DNA of 40,969 nt, taken from NCBI GenBank assembly GCA_030065775.1, contig JASJDL010000005.1, positions 1 through 40,969 on the forward strand, given 5' to 3'. The notes beneath the pieces are model-generated. The model saw only the letters and a list, made by a program, of their open reading frames with translations. It did no database searches and was not told the DNA's origin. A program made the translations under genes and the position numbers. Source of the DNA: Flavobacteriaceae bacterium. Lineage in GTDB: Bacteria > Bacteroidota > Bacteroidia > Flavobacteriales > Flavobacteriaceae. Of the stretch, positions 27,925-37,547 are shown one piece after another; position 1 is the stretch's first letter, and every line of letters starts with the position of its first letter.

Positions 27925-28353
27925 ATGAAACTACAAATAGCGGTTTTACTAGCTGGTCTAGTCATTGGCTCTTTACTATCTTGTTACCTTCTCCTTAAGA
28001 AAGACGGGTAACATTGTATGAAAAGCACTTTGCCAGTGGCCATCTGGCCCTTTTTATCGACCGCTTACCGAAAGAGCTTTGGGCGACTAAAATTCTTCAG
28101 GATATGGCAGCCCAAATGAGTCTCAAAGATTCAAGCTTTAATCCGTTACAAGGCCTTTTAATTAACGAAGTTAATTTTGGTAGATGGTTTCTGATGGATG
28201 CCGGTGATTTTGATCAAGACAGCGATGAAGATCTTATCTTAAGCTTTTTACCCATGTGTTTATACCGGTACCGGATGCCCTTACCAAACTATGGCAAAAG
28301 AAAATGCCGATTTTATAATTTTAGAAAATAAGTTAAAAGATAACCAGCAATAA
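27925..28353 (+). pseudogene. Degraded FG-GAP/VCBS-repeat protein remnant
   Basis: A 28-aa signal/TM-like leader ORF (MKLQIAVLLAGLVIGSLLSCYLLLKKDG*), then another frame with DAGDFDQDSDEDLILS. Restoring two 1-nt losses gives SFTHVFIPVPDALTKLWQKKNADFIILENKLKDNQQ*. Confidence 0.65.
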
Positions 28354-29145
28354 GAACCAAACAATTGGTATGGCCTCCACAAAAAAAGCGCTGTAATAAT
28401 TATTTTGACGGTTACTAGCACGTACCAATAACAACAATGAAATCAGTGTGACAACAAATTCCACGCGTAAATTCGCACCTGGCTCTTCCTTTAAAAAATT
28501 CAATCCTAAAAAAAGCATCAGTAGAACAATCCCGATGCGCTTTGCATTAGCAATTCCGAAGACCTGTGGCAGCGTTTTTAAAGCTTCAGTATCATAGTCA
28601 ACATCTCGAATATCAAACGGTATTGTAATTGCTGCCACAAAAAGCAATCGCTGTAAAAACATGACGTATACGTCCTTTGAAAATGAAAGTTTATGATTTA
28701 TAACAGGTATTAAAACAGTAACTGATGCCCAACAAAAAGCGATTAAAAAGAGTTTAAACCCCGGCACCGTGCGCAACGCCATTTTTCCCCGTAAGGGTAC
28801 CACATAGAACACGGTCACAATACCAAATGGAACCAGAGCCAATAAGGTGATCGTTTGGAGATGAACCGCCAGGTAAACCAAAAAAACAAAGGAAATAATA
28901 GTAACGACGACCAATGCTGTTTGGTTGGCCGCAATCCAATTATAAAACCATGAAGTTATTTCTGATTTTCTGTAGAGTCGTACAAAGTTATACGATAAAA
29001 CTGTAGCAAAAAAAACGAAGCTTGGAACTGTAGGGTCAGATACTCCAAAAAGAAGTAAAGTAATTTTCGTTAGGCAAAATGTAGCCAGGGCTACATGCAT
29101 ATTACTGAATACATAAAAATCAAAGACACGTTTTAAGAGCTGCAT
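28333..29145 (-). CDS. UbiA-superfamily-like prenyltransferase membrane protein
   Basis: Polytopic membrane protein with PLRGKMALRTVPGFKLFLIAFCWASVT and PFDIRDVDYDTEALKTLPQVFG. Confidence 0.7.
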   Translation of the reverse strand: MQLLKRVFDFYVFSNMHVALATFCLTKITLLLFGVSDPTVPSFVFFATVLSYNFVRLYRKSEITSWFYNWIAANQTALVVVTIISFVFLVYLAVHLQTITLLALVPFGIVTVFYVVPLRGKMALRTVPGFKLFLIAFCWASVTVLIPVINHKLSFSKDVYVMFLQRLLFVAAITIPFDIRDVDYDTEALKTLPQVFGIANAKRIGIVLLMLFLGLNFLKEEPGANLRVEFVVTLISLLLLVRASNRQNNYYSAFFVEAIPIVWFLLLVIF

Positions 29146-29258
29146 GCAACAAAAATAGGTAAAACTAAGCGTTGAAAAATATTCATTTTGAGAAGATTCT
29201 AATAGGTACTTTTTCCGTATTTTTGGTCATCAAATTTTTATCGAATTAAAATTGTAGC

Positions 29259-32108
29259 ATGAAGACAGATTCTTTCACTTTAAGACATTTAGGACCGCGT
29301 GAAAATGAAGTTGATCAAATGTTAGAAACCATAGGTGTAGATTCAATAGAAGAATTGATCTTTAACACCGTACCTTCCCATATTAGATTAAAGAGACCAT
29401 TAGATTTACCGAAAGCCATGAGTGAGTATGAATTCAGTACACATCTTCATGAATTGGCTTCCAAGAACAAACAATTCAAGTCTTTTATCGGCTTAGGATA
29501 TCATCCGACAATTACACCGGCTGTTATTCAACGAAATATTTTTGAGAATCCGAGCTGGTACACATCTTACACACCTTACCAGGCAGAAATTTCCCAAGGG
29601 CGCCTGGAAGCGCTATTGAATTACCAGACTGTAGTCGCTGAGTTGACCGGAATGGAACTGGCGAATTCTTCTTTATTGGATGAGGGTACTGCGGCGGCAG
29701 AAGCCATGGCTTTACTATTTGCCGCACGCTCAAGAGATCAAAAGAAGAAAGAAGTATGTCAATTCTTCGTTTCGGAGGATGTGTTGCCACAGACCATTTC
29801 TATTCTTAAAACAAGAGCGATCCCAATCGGAATTGAATTGGTAGTTGGCAATCATAAATCTTTTGAATTTACCGAAAAAGTATTTGGCGCGATTGTTCAA
29901 TATCCAAATAAAAACGGGCAATTATTCGATTACTCGGATTTTATAGCTGCTGCAAATGAATACGGCGCCAAAGTGGTCGTCGCTGCTGACTTGCTTAGCC
30001 TGGCCCTTTTAAAGGCTCCCGGTGAGATGGGCGCAGATGTAGTGGTTGGCACCTCACAGCGTTTCGGAATTCCACTAGGATATGGAGGGCCACACGCAGG
30101 TTATTTTGCTACGAAGGAAGAATACAAGCGATTGATTCCCGGTAGAATTATAGGCGTTACAAAAGATGCCAATGGTAACCGCGCATTGCGAATGGCCTTA
30201 CAAACACGCGAGCAGCATATCAAAAGAGAAAAAGCGACCTCAAATATTTGTACAGCACAGGTATTATTAGCTGTGATGGCAGGCATGTACGCCACCTATC
30301 ATGGACCGAACGGACTGAAATATATCGCCGGTAAAATACACTCATTGACAAATATATTGAACGGTGCTGTTTTACAAATGGGCTTAGCGCAAGTGAATAC
30401 TGCGGTCTTTGATACACTTCAGGTGAAAGTGACTTCTACAGAAGTTGTGAAAAAAATAGCGGAAGAGCATCAGTTAAATTTCCATTATCCCGATACAACT
30501 TCAGTTTGTATTTCATTAAATGAAACCACTTCATTAGAAGATGTACGATTAATAGCAACCATCCTGGCAAAGGCAGAAAATAAAGCGGAAATTCAGATTA
30601 AAGAATTTGTGGCTGCTTCATCAATTCCCGAAACTCTCAAACGGGCATCTGATTTCATGACCAATGAGGTATTTACCAATTATCATTCGGAGACTGAAAT
30701 GATGCGTTATATCAAACGGTTGGAACGTAAAGATATCTCTTTGACCGATTCGATGATTGCCTTAGGATCGTGTACAATGAAATTAAACGCGGCATCAGAG
30801 ATGTTACCCTTAAGTTCAAGTTCCTGGAACAATATACATCCATTTGTACCCTTAGACCAGGCACAAGGGTATCAACAAATGCTCAAAGAGTTGGAGCACT
30901 CGCTGAACATCATTACCGGTTTTCATGCGACATCTTTACAACCCAATTCAGGTGCTCAGGGTGAATTTTCCGGCCTTATGGTTATTAGAGCCTATCATCA
31001 GTCACGAGGCGACCATCATAGGAATATATGTTTGATCCCTGCCTCTGCACACGGTACCAATCCGGCTTCGGCAGTGATGGCAGGTATGAAAGTAGTAGTT
31101 ACCAAAACCTCGGAAAATGGGAATATCGATGTAGAAGATTTGCGTCAAAAAGCAGAATTACATAAAGATAATTTGGCGGCTTTAATGGTTACCTATCCAT
31201 CTACACACGGGGTTTTTGAAAGCGCAATTCAAGACATTACCAAGATCATTCATGACAATGGTGGACAAGTCTACATGGACGGCGCTAATATGAATGCACA
31301 GGTGGGTTTGACCAATCCGGCCACGATAGGTGCAGATGTATGCCATCTCAACCTGCATAAGACTTTTGCAATTCCACATGGCGGTGGTGGTCCGGGTGTA
31401 GGACCCATCTGCGTTGTCGAGCATTTGGCTGAATTTTTGCCTTCCAATCCTATAGTACCTACCGGAGGTAAAAGTGCCATTACGGCCATCTCTGCAACTC
31501 CATGGGGCTCCGCCCTCGTAGATTTGATCTCGTATGGCTATATAAAAATGCTCGGGGCAGAAGGATTGAAGCAGGCGACCGATTACGCGATATTAAATGC
31601 CAATTATATAAAAACAAGATTAGAGAAACACTATAAGATATTATACACTGGTGAACGAGGCTTCTCTGCCCATGAAATGATCGTTGATTTTAGAGAATTT
31701 AAAGCGAAAGGTATTGAGGTCGTAGACATTGCGAAACGCTTAATGGATTTTGGCTTCCATGCACCAACCTTGTCATTTCCAGTTGCCGGTACTTTAATGA
31801 TCGAACCTACCGAAAGTGAAAACAAAAAAGAGTTAGATCGCTTTTGTGATGCAATGATTCAGATCAAAACCGAAATTGATGCCTATAGTGAGGGTGAGGA
31901 CTCCGTGTTAAAAAATGCACCACATACACAGGCTATGATTACAGCAGATGAATGGAACTATGACTATTCAAGACGAGAAGCAGCGTTTCCACTGGACTAT
32001 GTTTCAGAAAATAAATTCTGGCCCCCGGTACGACGTGTTGACGATGCCTATGGTGATAGAAACCTAATCTGTGATTGTAACCCAATTGAGGATTATATTG
32101 AGGCGTAG
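29259..32108 (+). CDS. gcvP: Glycine dehydrogenase (aminomethyl-transferring), P-protein
   Basis: 949 aa, RHLGPRENEVDQML, ALQTREQHIKREKATSNICTAQVLLA, GSCTMKLNAASEM, HLNLHKTFAIPHGGGGPGVGPI. Confidence 0.98.
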   Translation: MKTDSFTLRHLGPRENEVDQMLETIGVDSIEELIFNTVPSHIRLKRPLDLPKAMSEYEFSTHLHELASKNKQFKSFIGLGYHPTITPAVIQRNIFENPSWYTSYTPYQAEISQGRLEALLNYQTVVAELTGMELANSSLLDEGTAAAEAMALLFAARSRDQKKKEVCQFFVSEDVLPQTISILKTRAIPIGIELVVGNHKSFEFTEKVFGAIVQYPNKNGQLFDYSDFIAAANEYGAKVVVAADLLSLALLKAPGEMGADVVVGTSQRFGIPLGYGGPHAGYFATKEEYKRLIPGRIIGVTKDANGNRALRMALQTREQHIKREKATSNICTAQVLLAVMAGMYATYHGPNGLKYIAGKIHSLTNILNGAVLQMGLAQVNTAVFDTLQVKVTSTEVVKKIAEEHQLNFHYPDTTSVCISLNETTSLEDVRLIATILAKAENKAEIQIKEFVAASSIPETLKRASDFMTNEVFTNYHSETEMMRYIKRLERKDISLTDSMIALGSCTMKLNAASEMLPLSSSSWNNIHPFVPLDQAQGYQQMLKELEHSLNIITGFHATSLQPNSGAQGEFSGLMVIRAYHQSRGDHHRNICLIPASAHGTNPASAVMAGMKVVVTKTSENGNIDVEDLRQKAELHKDNLAALMVTYPSTHGVFESAIQDITKIIHDNGGQVYMDGANMNAQVGLTNPATIGADVCHLNLHKTFAIPHGGGGPGVGPICVVEHLAEFLPSNPIVPTGGKSAITAISATPWGSALVDLISYGYIKMLGAEGLKQATDYAILNANYIKTRLEKHYKILYTGERGFSAHEMIVDFREFKAKGIEVVDIAKRLMDFGFHAPTLSFPVAGTLMIEPTESENKKELDRFCDAMIQIKTEIDAYSEGEDSVLKNAPHTQAMITADEWNYDYSRREAAFPLDYVSENKFWPPVRRVDDAYGDRNLICDCNPIEDYIEA

Positions 32109-32157
32109 GTTTTGTCGCGAAGTTTTAGGAGTTGTAAAAGAACTATATCGATAACGT

Positions 32158-32204
32158 AAAATACTATTCTCAAATTTTTCAGGCTATTTCTAAAATAGTA
32201 TTTT
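32158..32204. promoter_or_regulatory. 11-bp inverted repeat overlapping the candidate pdhA -7 box
   Basis: aaaatactatt (32158..32168) and aatagtatttt (32194..32204), exact complements. The right arm overlaps TATTTTTG (32199..32206, TAnnTTTG). Confidence 0.45.
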
Positions 32205-32238
32205 TGTGTTTCATTCTTTTTGTTAAGAAACTTTATTT

Positions 32239-33234
32239 ATGAAAAAAATCACGAAAGAAACCTACCTAAACTGGTATAAAGACATGCTATTCTGGCGGAA
32301 GTTCGAAGATAAACTTGCTGCCGTTTATATTCAACAAAAAGTTCGGGGTTTCTTACACCTATATAATGGCCAGGAAGCTGTGTTGGCTGGGGCGCTTCAT
32401 GCTATGGACTTGACCAAAGATAAAATGATCACCGCCTACAGAAACCACGTTCAGCCTATCGGTATGGGCGTTGACCCAAAACGTGTTATGGCAGAGTTGT
32501 ATGGTAAAGCCACAGGTACCTCACAAGGTCTGGGTGGTTCCATGCATATTTTCTCTAAGGAACATCGTTTTTATGGAGGCCATGGTATCGTAGGTGGTCA
32601 AATTCCTTTAGGTGCCGGTCTCGCTTTCGCGGATAAATACAAAGGATCAGATGCCGTTACCCTAACCTGTTTTGGTGATGGTGCCGCACGACAAGGATCA
32701 TTACATGAAACCTTTAATATGGCGATGCTGTGGAAGCTCCCTGTAGTATTTATCGTAGAAAATAATGGCTACGCCATGGGGACCTCTGTTGAGCGTACTG
32801 CCAACCATGAGGATATCTGGAAACTTGGACTTGGATACGAAATGCCCAGTAAAGCTGTGGATGGCATGAATCCTGTGAAAGTAGCAGAAGCCGTTTACGA
32901 AGCCATTGAGCACGCACGAAAAGAAGGGCCCTATTTCTTAGAAATGAAAACTTATCGTTATCGCGGTCATTCTATGAGTGATGCACAGCACTACAGAACA
33001 AAGGAGGAAGTTGCCGAATACAAAAAAATCGATCCAATTACACAGGTTAAGGATATTTTGTTAGAAAAGAACTACGCCACTGAGGAAGCTATTGAGAAGA
33101 TCGATAAAGAAGTAAAAGCCATGGTGGCCGAGTGTGAGAAGTTTGCTGAAGAGTCACCGTATCCAGAAAAGAATGTGATGTACGATGTGGTGTACCAACA
33201 GGAAGACTATCCTTTTTTAAAACATAGGATGTAA
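32239..33234 (+). CDS. pdhA: Pyruvate dehydrogenase E1 component subunit alpha
   Basis: GQEAVLAGALHAM, GTSQGLGGSMHIFSKEHRFYGGHGIVGGQIPLGAGLAFA, GDGAARQGSLHETFNMA ThDP motif, YRYRGHSMSDAQHYR. Confidence 0.97.
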   Translation: MKKITKETYLNWYKDMLFWRKFEDKLAAVYIQQKVRGFLHLYNGQEAVLAGALHAMDLTKDKMITAYRNHVQPIGMGVDPKRVMAELYGKATGTSQGLGGSMHIFSKEHRFYGGHGIVGGQIPLGAGLAFADKYKGSDAVTLTCFGDGAARQGSLHETFNMAMLWKLPVVFIVENNGYAMGTSVERTANHEDIWKLGLGYEMPSKAVDGMNPVKVAEAVYEAIEHARKEGPYFLEMKTYRYRGHSMSDAQHYRTKEEVAEYKKIDPITQVKDILLEKNYATEEAIEKIDKEVKAMVAECEKFAEESPYPEKNVMYDVVYQQEDYPFLKHRM

Positions 33235-33339
33235 AAACATACAAATATCAAGCGTCAAATCACAGCATTTGGAGTTGCTTCTACAGATTTTGGATTTTGA
33301 AACTTGATTTTTATTTAATTTTAAAAAAATTAAATTTTT

Positions 33340-34980
33340 ATGGCAGAAGTAATAAACATGCCCCGTTTAAGTGATACCATGGAGGAAGGTACCGTGGCGA
33401 AATGGCTAAAAAATGTAGGCGACAAAGTAGAGGAAGGCGATATTCTGGCTGAAATTGAAACTGATAAAGCTACGATGGAATTCGAATCGTTTCATGAAGG
33501 TACATTGCTGCATATAGGCATAAATGAAGGACAATCTGCTAAAGTAGATTCATTATTGGCCGTCATTGGCGAAAAGGGGGAAGATATAAAAGGATTACTG
33601 GAAGCTACCCCTGCTGCTGAAGAAAAACCAACAGCAGAAGAGACCATCGTTAAAGCAGAAGACGAGAAAGTTGAATCAAGTGCAACCGAAGGTTCTTCTA
33701 AGGTTGATTTGCCAGAGGGCGTAGAGATTATTACTATGCCGCGTTTAAGCGACACCATGACAGAAGGAACGGTTGCCACCTGGTTAAAGAAAGTCGATGA
33801 TGATGTTAATGAAGGTGATATTCTGGCTGAAATTGAAACCGATAAAGCTACCATGGAGTTTGAATCCTTTCATGAAGGAACGCTTTTATATGTAGGTATT
33901 GAAGAAGGAGGCTCAGCCCCTGTTGATAGTGTCTTGGCTGTGATTGGAAAAAAAGGTACTGATATTTCCGGAGTTATCGAAGCTATAAAAAGTGGCGCTT
34001 TCTCTAAAGCGGAGACGAAACCTGATGCTCCTGCTGTTGAAGCTCCCAAAGTCACAGAAGAACCGCAACCTCTAAAATTCGAACCGACGCCTGCAACAGT
34101 AGAGACCGCTGTTACCGTAAGTTCAAACGGACGAATCATTGCTTCGCCATTGGCGAAAAAAATAGCTAAAGAAAAAGGAATCAACCTTTCGCAGGTAAAA
34201 GGTACTGGTGAAGGTGGACGCGTTGTAAAACGTGATGTTGAAAATTATACACCTGCTGCCAGCGCAGTAGCTGCAACTCCATTCGTACCGTCAGGTACCG
34301 AGAGCTCTGAAGAAATTCCAAACTCACAGATGCGTAAGGTCATTGCGCGTCGTTTAGCTGAATCTAAGTTTACGGCACCGCATTATTATTTGAACGTAGA
34401 GTTCGCCATGGATAATGCCATCGCTTTTAGAAAACAATTTAATTCATTACCTGATACGAAAATATCGTTTAATGACATCGTGGTTAAAGCCACTGCGTTG
34501 GCATTAAAGCAGCATCCCGCGGTGAACGCTCAGTGGTTTGACGATCGTATTAAACGCAATCATCATGTGCACATCGGTGTAGCTGTAGCCGTCGAAGATG
34601 GTTTGGTAGTACCTGTGGTTCGTTTTGCAGATGAGCAGACGCTTCCACAAATAGGTGCCCAGGTTAAGGACTATGCTGGAAGAGCGCGTAATAAAAAACT
34701 GACTCCTCAAGAAATGGAAGGTAGCACCTTTACCATCTCTAACTTAGGGATGTTTGGTATCACAGATTTTACTTCCATTATTAATCAACCCAACTCGGCA
34801 ATTTTGTCTGTTGGCGCCATTGTGCAAAAACCAGTCGTTAGGGATGGTCAAATCGTCGTGGGCAATACTATGAAATTAACAATGGCCTGTGACCACAGAA
34901 CAGTTGATGGTGCTACAGGTGCAGAATTCTTACAAACGTTACGCGGGTACATTGAGAATCCGGTGACGATGTTGGTATAA
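33340..34980 (+). CDS. pdhC: Pyruvate dehydrogenase E2, dihydrolipoamide acetyltransferase, with two lipoyl domains
   Basis: Two EIETDKATMEFESF lipoyl motifs, E3/E1-binding domain IASPLAKKIAKEKGINLSQVKGTGEGGRVVKRDVE, catalytic ACDHRTVDGATGAEFL. Confidence 0.96.
   Translation: MAEVINMPRLSDTMEEGTVAKWLKNVGDKVEEGDILAEIETDKATMEFESFHEGTLLHIGINEGQSAKVDSLLAVIGEKGEDIKGLLEATPAAEEKPTAEETIVKAEDEKVESSATEGSSKVDLPEGVEIITMPRLSDTMTEGTVATWLKKVDDDVNEGDILAEIETDKATMEFESFHEGTLLYVGIEEGGSAPVDSVLAVIGKKGTDISGVIEAIKSGAFSKAETKPDAPAVEAPKVTEEPQPLKFEPTPATVETAVTVSSNGRIIASPLAKKIAKEKGINLSQVKGTGEGGRVVKRDVENYTPAASAVAATPFVPSGTESSEEIPNSQMRKVIARRLAESKFTAPHYYLNVEFAMDNAIAFRKQFNSLPDTKISFNDIVVKATALALKQHPAVNAQWFDDRIKRNHHVHIGVAVAVEDGLVVPVVRFADEQTLPQIGAQVKDYAGRARNKKLTPQEMEGSTFTISNLGMFGITDFTSIINQPNSAILSVGAIVQKPVVRDGQIVVGNTMKLTMACDHRTVDGATGAEFLQTLRGYIENPVTMLV
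33433..33878 (+). repeat. Internal lipoyl-domain duplication in the E2 gene (68-bp near-identical cores, 378-nt offset)
   Basis: gaaggcgatattctggctgaaattgaaactgataaagctac.. at 33433..33500 recurs at 33811..33878 with a few substitutions. Confidence 0.85.
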
Positions 34981-34989
34981 GATATAATG

Positions 34990-35017
34990 AAAAAGCGACC
35001 TTTTGGTCGCTTTTTTT
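34990..35017. terminator. Bidirectional rho-independent terminator between the convergent E2 gene and receptor gene
   Basis: AAAAAGCGACC-tttt-GGTCGCTTTTTTT. Overlaps the stop codon of the minus-strand receptor. Confidence 0.87.
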
Positions 35018-37436
35018 AATTAACTCTTCTACGCTCCTCTTCTGCTCCGGTCTGGCGATCTCTGGCAGATTTTACCTTGCTGTTACCAAAATTTCTGGTA
35101 TATGTTAGTGTATAGGTACGATTACCAAAATCAAATAAATTTCTTGTTCTGATATTCTGTTCTGGTAAATCTGTACCTCCGTTAAACTCAAACGAATCGA
35201 ACAGATCATTTACTGCGAACTTGAGTGTCCCCCATTTATCATTGAACTTATGCTGCATACCAAGATTTACCCGATACACCTCATCATACCTTGCCGTGCC
35301 AAAGAATCCTGCACTCGTATAAAAGAATGAGGCTTCCCCAGATGTTTTTTCAGAAATCTTAAAAGAATGTGTAGTGTTCGCGGTAAAATTCCCTAGGCTG
35401 AGTTCAATAGGTTCATCATTGTAAAATGCGCGTACCTTTTGATCAACATAATTTAAATTATTCTGGGTTCGCCACCATTTAAACAGCTTTAACGGAAAGC
35501 CTGCAGTAATTGAAAATGTTTTGGTATAATCTAAATTAGCCGCTTCAAAAATTAACCGGCCTGTGGCCTCATCAATACGTTCCTGGAAATTTGCAATCGA
35601 TTCGTCTTCATTGGTATACTGCAAAGAAAATATATACGATTTGTAGTTGATATCGTATTTCACTGAATTCGAAATTGCCGGTTGTAATGCGGCATTGCCG
35701 GATAAAAATGTTGTAGGGTCAAAGAAAATTACGAATGGGGCGAGGTCATTAAAGGTTGGCCGCGTAATTCGTTTTGAATATGATAAGTTCATACTGAAGT
35801 TATCATTGAACTTATGATTTACAAAAGCACTTGGAAAAAAGATACCATATTCACGATCGACTACAGTTCCTTGGGTATCTGTATCTAATTTCGTATCCGT
35901 AAACTCATAACGCAGACCCAATTTAACACTGGTGTTTTTACCAATGTTATAATCTGAAGCTAAATAGGTGGCCAATACCCTTTCATTCAGAGCGCTGGTA
36001 TTGGTTAAGTCGGCATCAAAAACCCAGGTATTGCCGATTAAATTCTCCACACCCACTTTATTGTCAAATTCCGAAAATGTACCCTTCAGACCGGTTTCAA
36101 CTTTAAGGTCTTTAGTAAGTTGTTTGCTATAGTCTAACTTGCTTACCCAAGTACTCAAAGATGTTTCTTTACCACTTCTCAACAGCTCCTCATTTAAGAA
36201 TACTCTATTCTCATCAAAAAAAGAATTCGCATAGTTGGTAGGATTGTCGTCGTCATAATATAAATAATCAATATCAAAGCTTACGAATTCATCATCTTTA
36301 AAATTATGTTTTATATTGTAATTGGCTCCAAAATGCTTCCAGTGATTTACTTCATCATTGACTAAATCAACGTAAGAGCTGGGGCTTCCATTTTCTGAAT
36401 CTAAACTTTCATTAAAGGCATCCATTGACCAACGATTGTCATAGCCATTCAAAAGAATTCCCGTTACGGTTTTCTTCGTGATTTGGTAATCAAAACCTAA
36501 TCTTACATTATGATTTCGCTGGTTCGGGTCTCTAGTGGTCTCTGTAAAAGTTCCTAATAAATCTCCTTCTTGTTCAAACTCTCGACTTGTTCTAAACAGT
36601 TGATCTCGTCTATCTAATAAGAAAGAATAACTACCAAAGAAGTTAATCTTGTCTTCGCGATAATTAAAGTTTATGTTATCAGACGTAGTTTCTCCGTTGC
36701 CATAACCTCCTGAAAAAGAATAGGAGCCATTCAGCCCGAGGTCTGTTCGTTCTTTTAGAACAATATTAATAAAACCGGCATTGCCTTCTGCGTCAAAATT
36801 TGCTGGTGGCGTGGTAATTAATTCGATTGATGATATATTGTCAGCGCTCATTCCTTCCAACATTTGAACGAGCGAAGCTACCGGTACATAACTTCTCTTT
36901 CCATTGATCATGACTACCACCCCATCTTTACCTACTATAGAAATTGAATTGCTTTGTTTATTAACAATTACACCGGGTGAACGTTCTAAAATTTCTAAGG
37001 CTGAACCACCGGACGAAACAATACTGTTCTCTACATTAATGACCATTCTATCAACTTTTTGCTGATAGAGAGGTTTGTCTGCTCTCACCACGACTTCATT
37101 TAATGCTTCGCCGCTGACTAAGGTAATCGTCTCAACCTGATAATTTGATCTGAGCTGAAAAGATTTTGAATAGACTGATCGATAACCAAGCATACTGGCC
37201 AATATCCTATATTCACCTTCTGGAATTGATTTTAGCTCGTATGTTCCTCCTTCAGTAGTAACTGTTCCTTTTACCAAAGTGGAATCTGCCGCATTAAGTA
37301 ATAGAATATTTACATAAGGTAAGGCTTTATTATCTGGTTCAATCACTCTACCGCTAATGGTATAGGTAGATTGTGCACAAATATTTAGGGAAAAACAAAG
37401 GAAAAAGATGGATAGCAGAGCGTAAGACAATTTCAT
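35016..37436 (-). CDS. Outer membrane beta-barrel protein / TonB-dependent receptor-like (CarboxypepD_reg-like, plug, OMP_b-brl_3)
   Basis: N-terminal TISGRVIEPDNKALPYVNILLLNAADSTLVKGTVTTEGGTYELKSIPEGEYRI, plug-like VLERSPGVIVNKQSNSISIVGKDGVVVMINGKRSYV, long barrel. Likely start MKLSYALLS at 37436 rather than 37487. Confidence 0.9.
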   Translation of the reverse strand: MKLSYALLSIFFLCFSLNICAQSTYTISGRVIEPDNKALPYVNILLLNAADSTLVKGTVTTEGGTYELKSIPEGEYRILASMLGYRSVYSKSFQLRSNYQVETITLVSGEALNEVVVRADKPLYQQKVDRMVINVENSIVSSGGSALEILERSPGVIVNKQSNSISIVGKDGVVVMINGKRSYVPVASLVQMLEGMSADNISSIELITTPPANFDAEGNAGFINIVLKERTDLGLNGSYSFSGGYGNGETTSDNINFNYREDKINFFGSYSFLLDRRDQLFRTSREFEQEGDLLGTFTETTRDPNQRNHNVRLGFDYQITKKTVTGILLNGYDNRWSMDAFNESLDSENGSPSSYVDLVNDEVNHWKHFGANYNIKHNFKDDEFVSFDIDYLYYDDDNPTNYANSFFDENRVFLNEELLRSGKETSLSTWVSKLDYSKQLTKDLKVETGLKGTFSEFDNKVGVENLIGNTWVFDADLTNTSALNERVLATYLASDYNIGKNTSVKLGLRYEFTDTKLDTDTQGTVVDREYGIFFPSAFVNHKFNDNFSMNLSYSKRITRPTFNDLAPFVIFFDPTTFLSGNAALQPAISNSVKYDINYKSYIFSLQYTNEDESIANFQERIDEATGRLIFEAANLDYTKTFSITAGFPLKLFKWWRTQNNLNYVDQKVRAFYNDEPIELSLGNFTANTTHSFKISEKTSGEASFFYTSAGFFGTARYDEVYRVNLGMQHKFNDKWGTLKFAVNDLFDSFEFNGGTDLPEQNIRTRNLFDFGNRTYTLTYTRNFGNSKVKSARDRQTGAEEERRRVN

Positions 37437-37547
37437 AGCAATTAGGAATGGATAAAACAAATATACCATTACTACAATGCTAATCAATTGCAGTCAAGAC
37501 ATTTATAAAAACTTTAACAGGAGGTTAAACTATTGATAAAAAAGGAA

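Noticed and set aside
28014-28331. 105-aa plus-strand ORF as an intact novel gene
   Set aside because: Carries an FG-GAP-like signature, but its C-terminus only makes sense after two frameshift corrections and its leader is in a different frame. Better treated as a pseudogene.
29524-31825. Minus-strand ORFs inside gcvP
   Set aside because: Antisense shadows of a highly conserved P-protein gene.
33433-33878. E2 direct repeats as a mobile or recombination element
   Set aside because: They are in-frame duplicated lipoyl domains, a standard architecture of E2 enzymes.
33492-34184. Minus-strand ORFs of 104-120 aa in the E2 gene
   Set aside because: Shadow ORFs opposite the lipoyl domains. Their similarity to each other is explained by the duplicated lipoyl domains on the plus strand.
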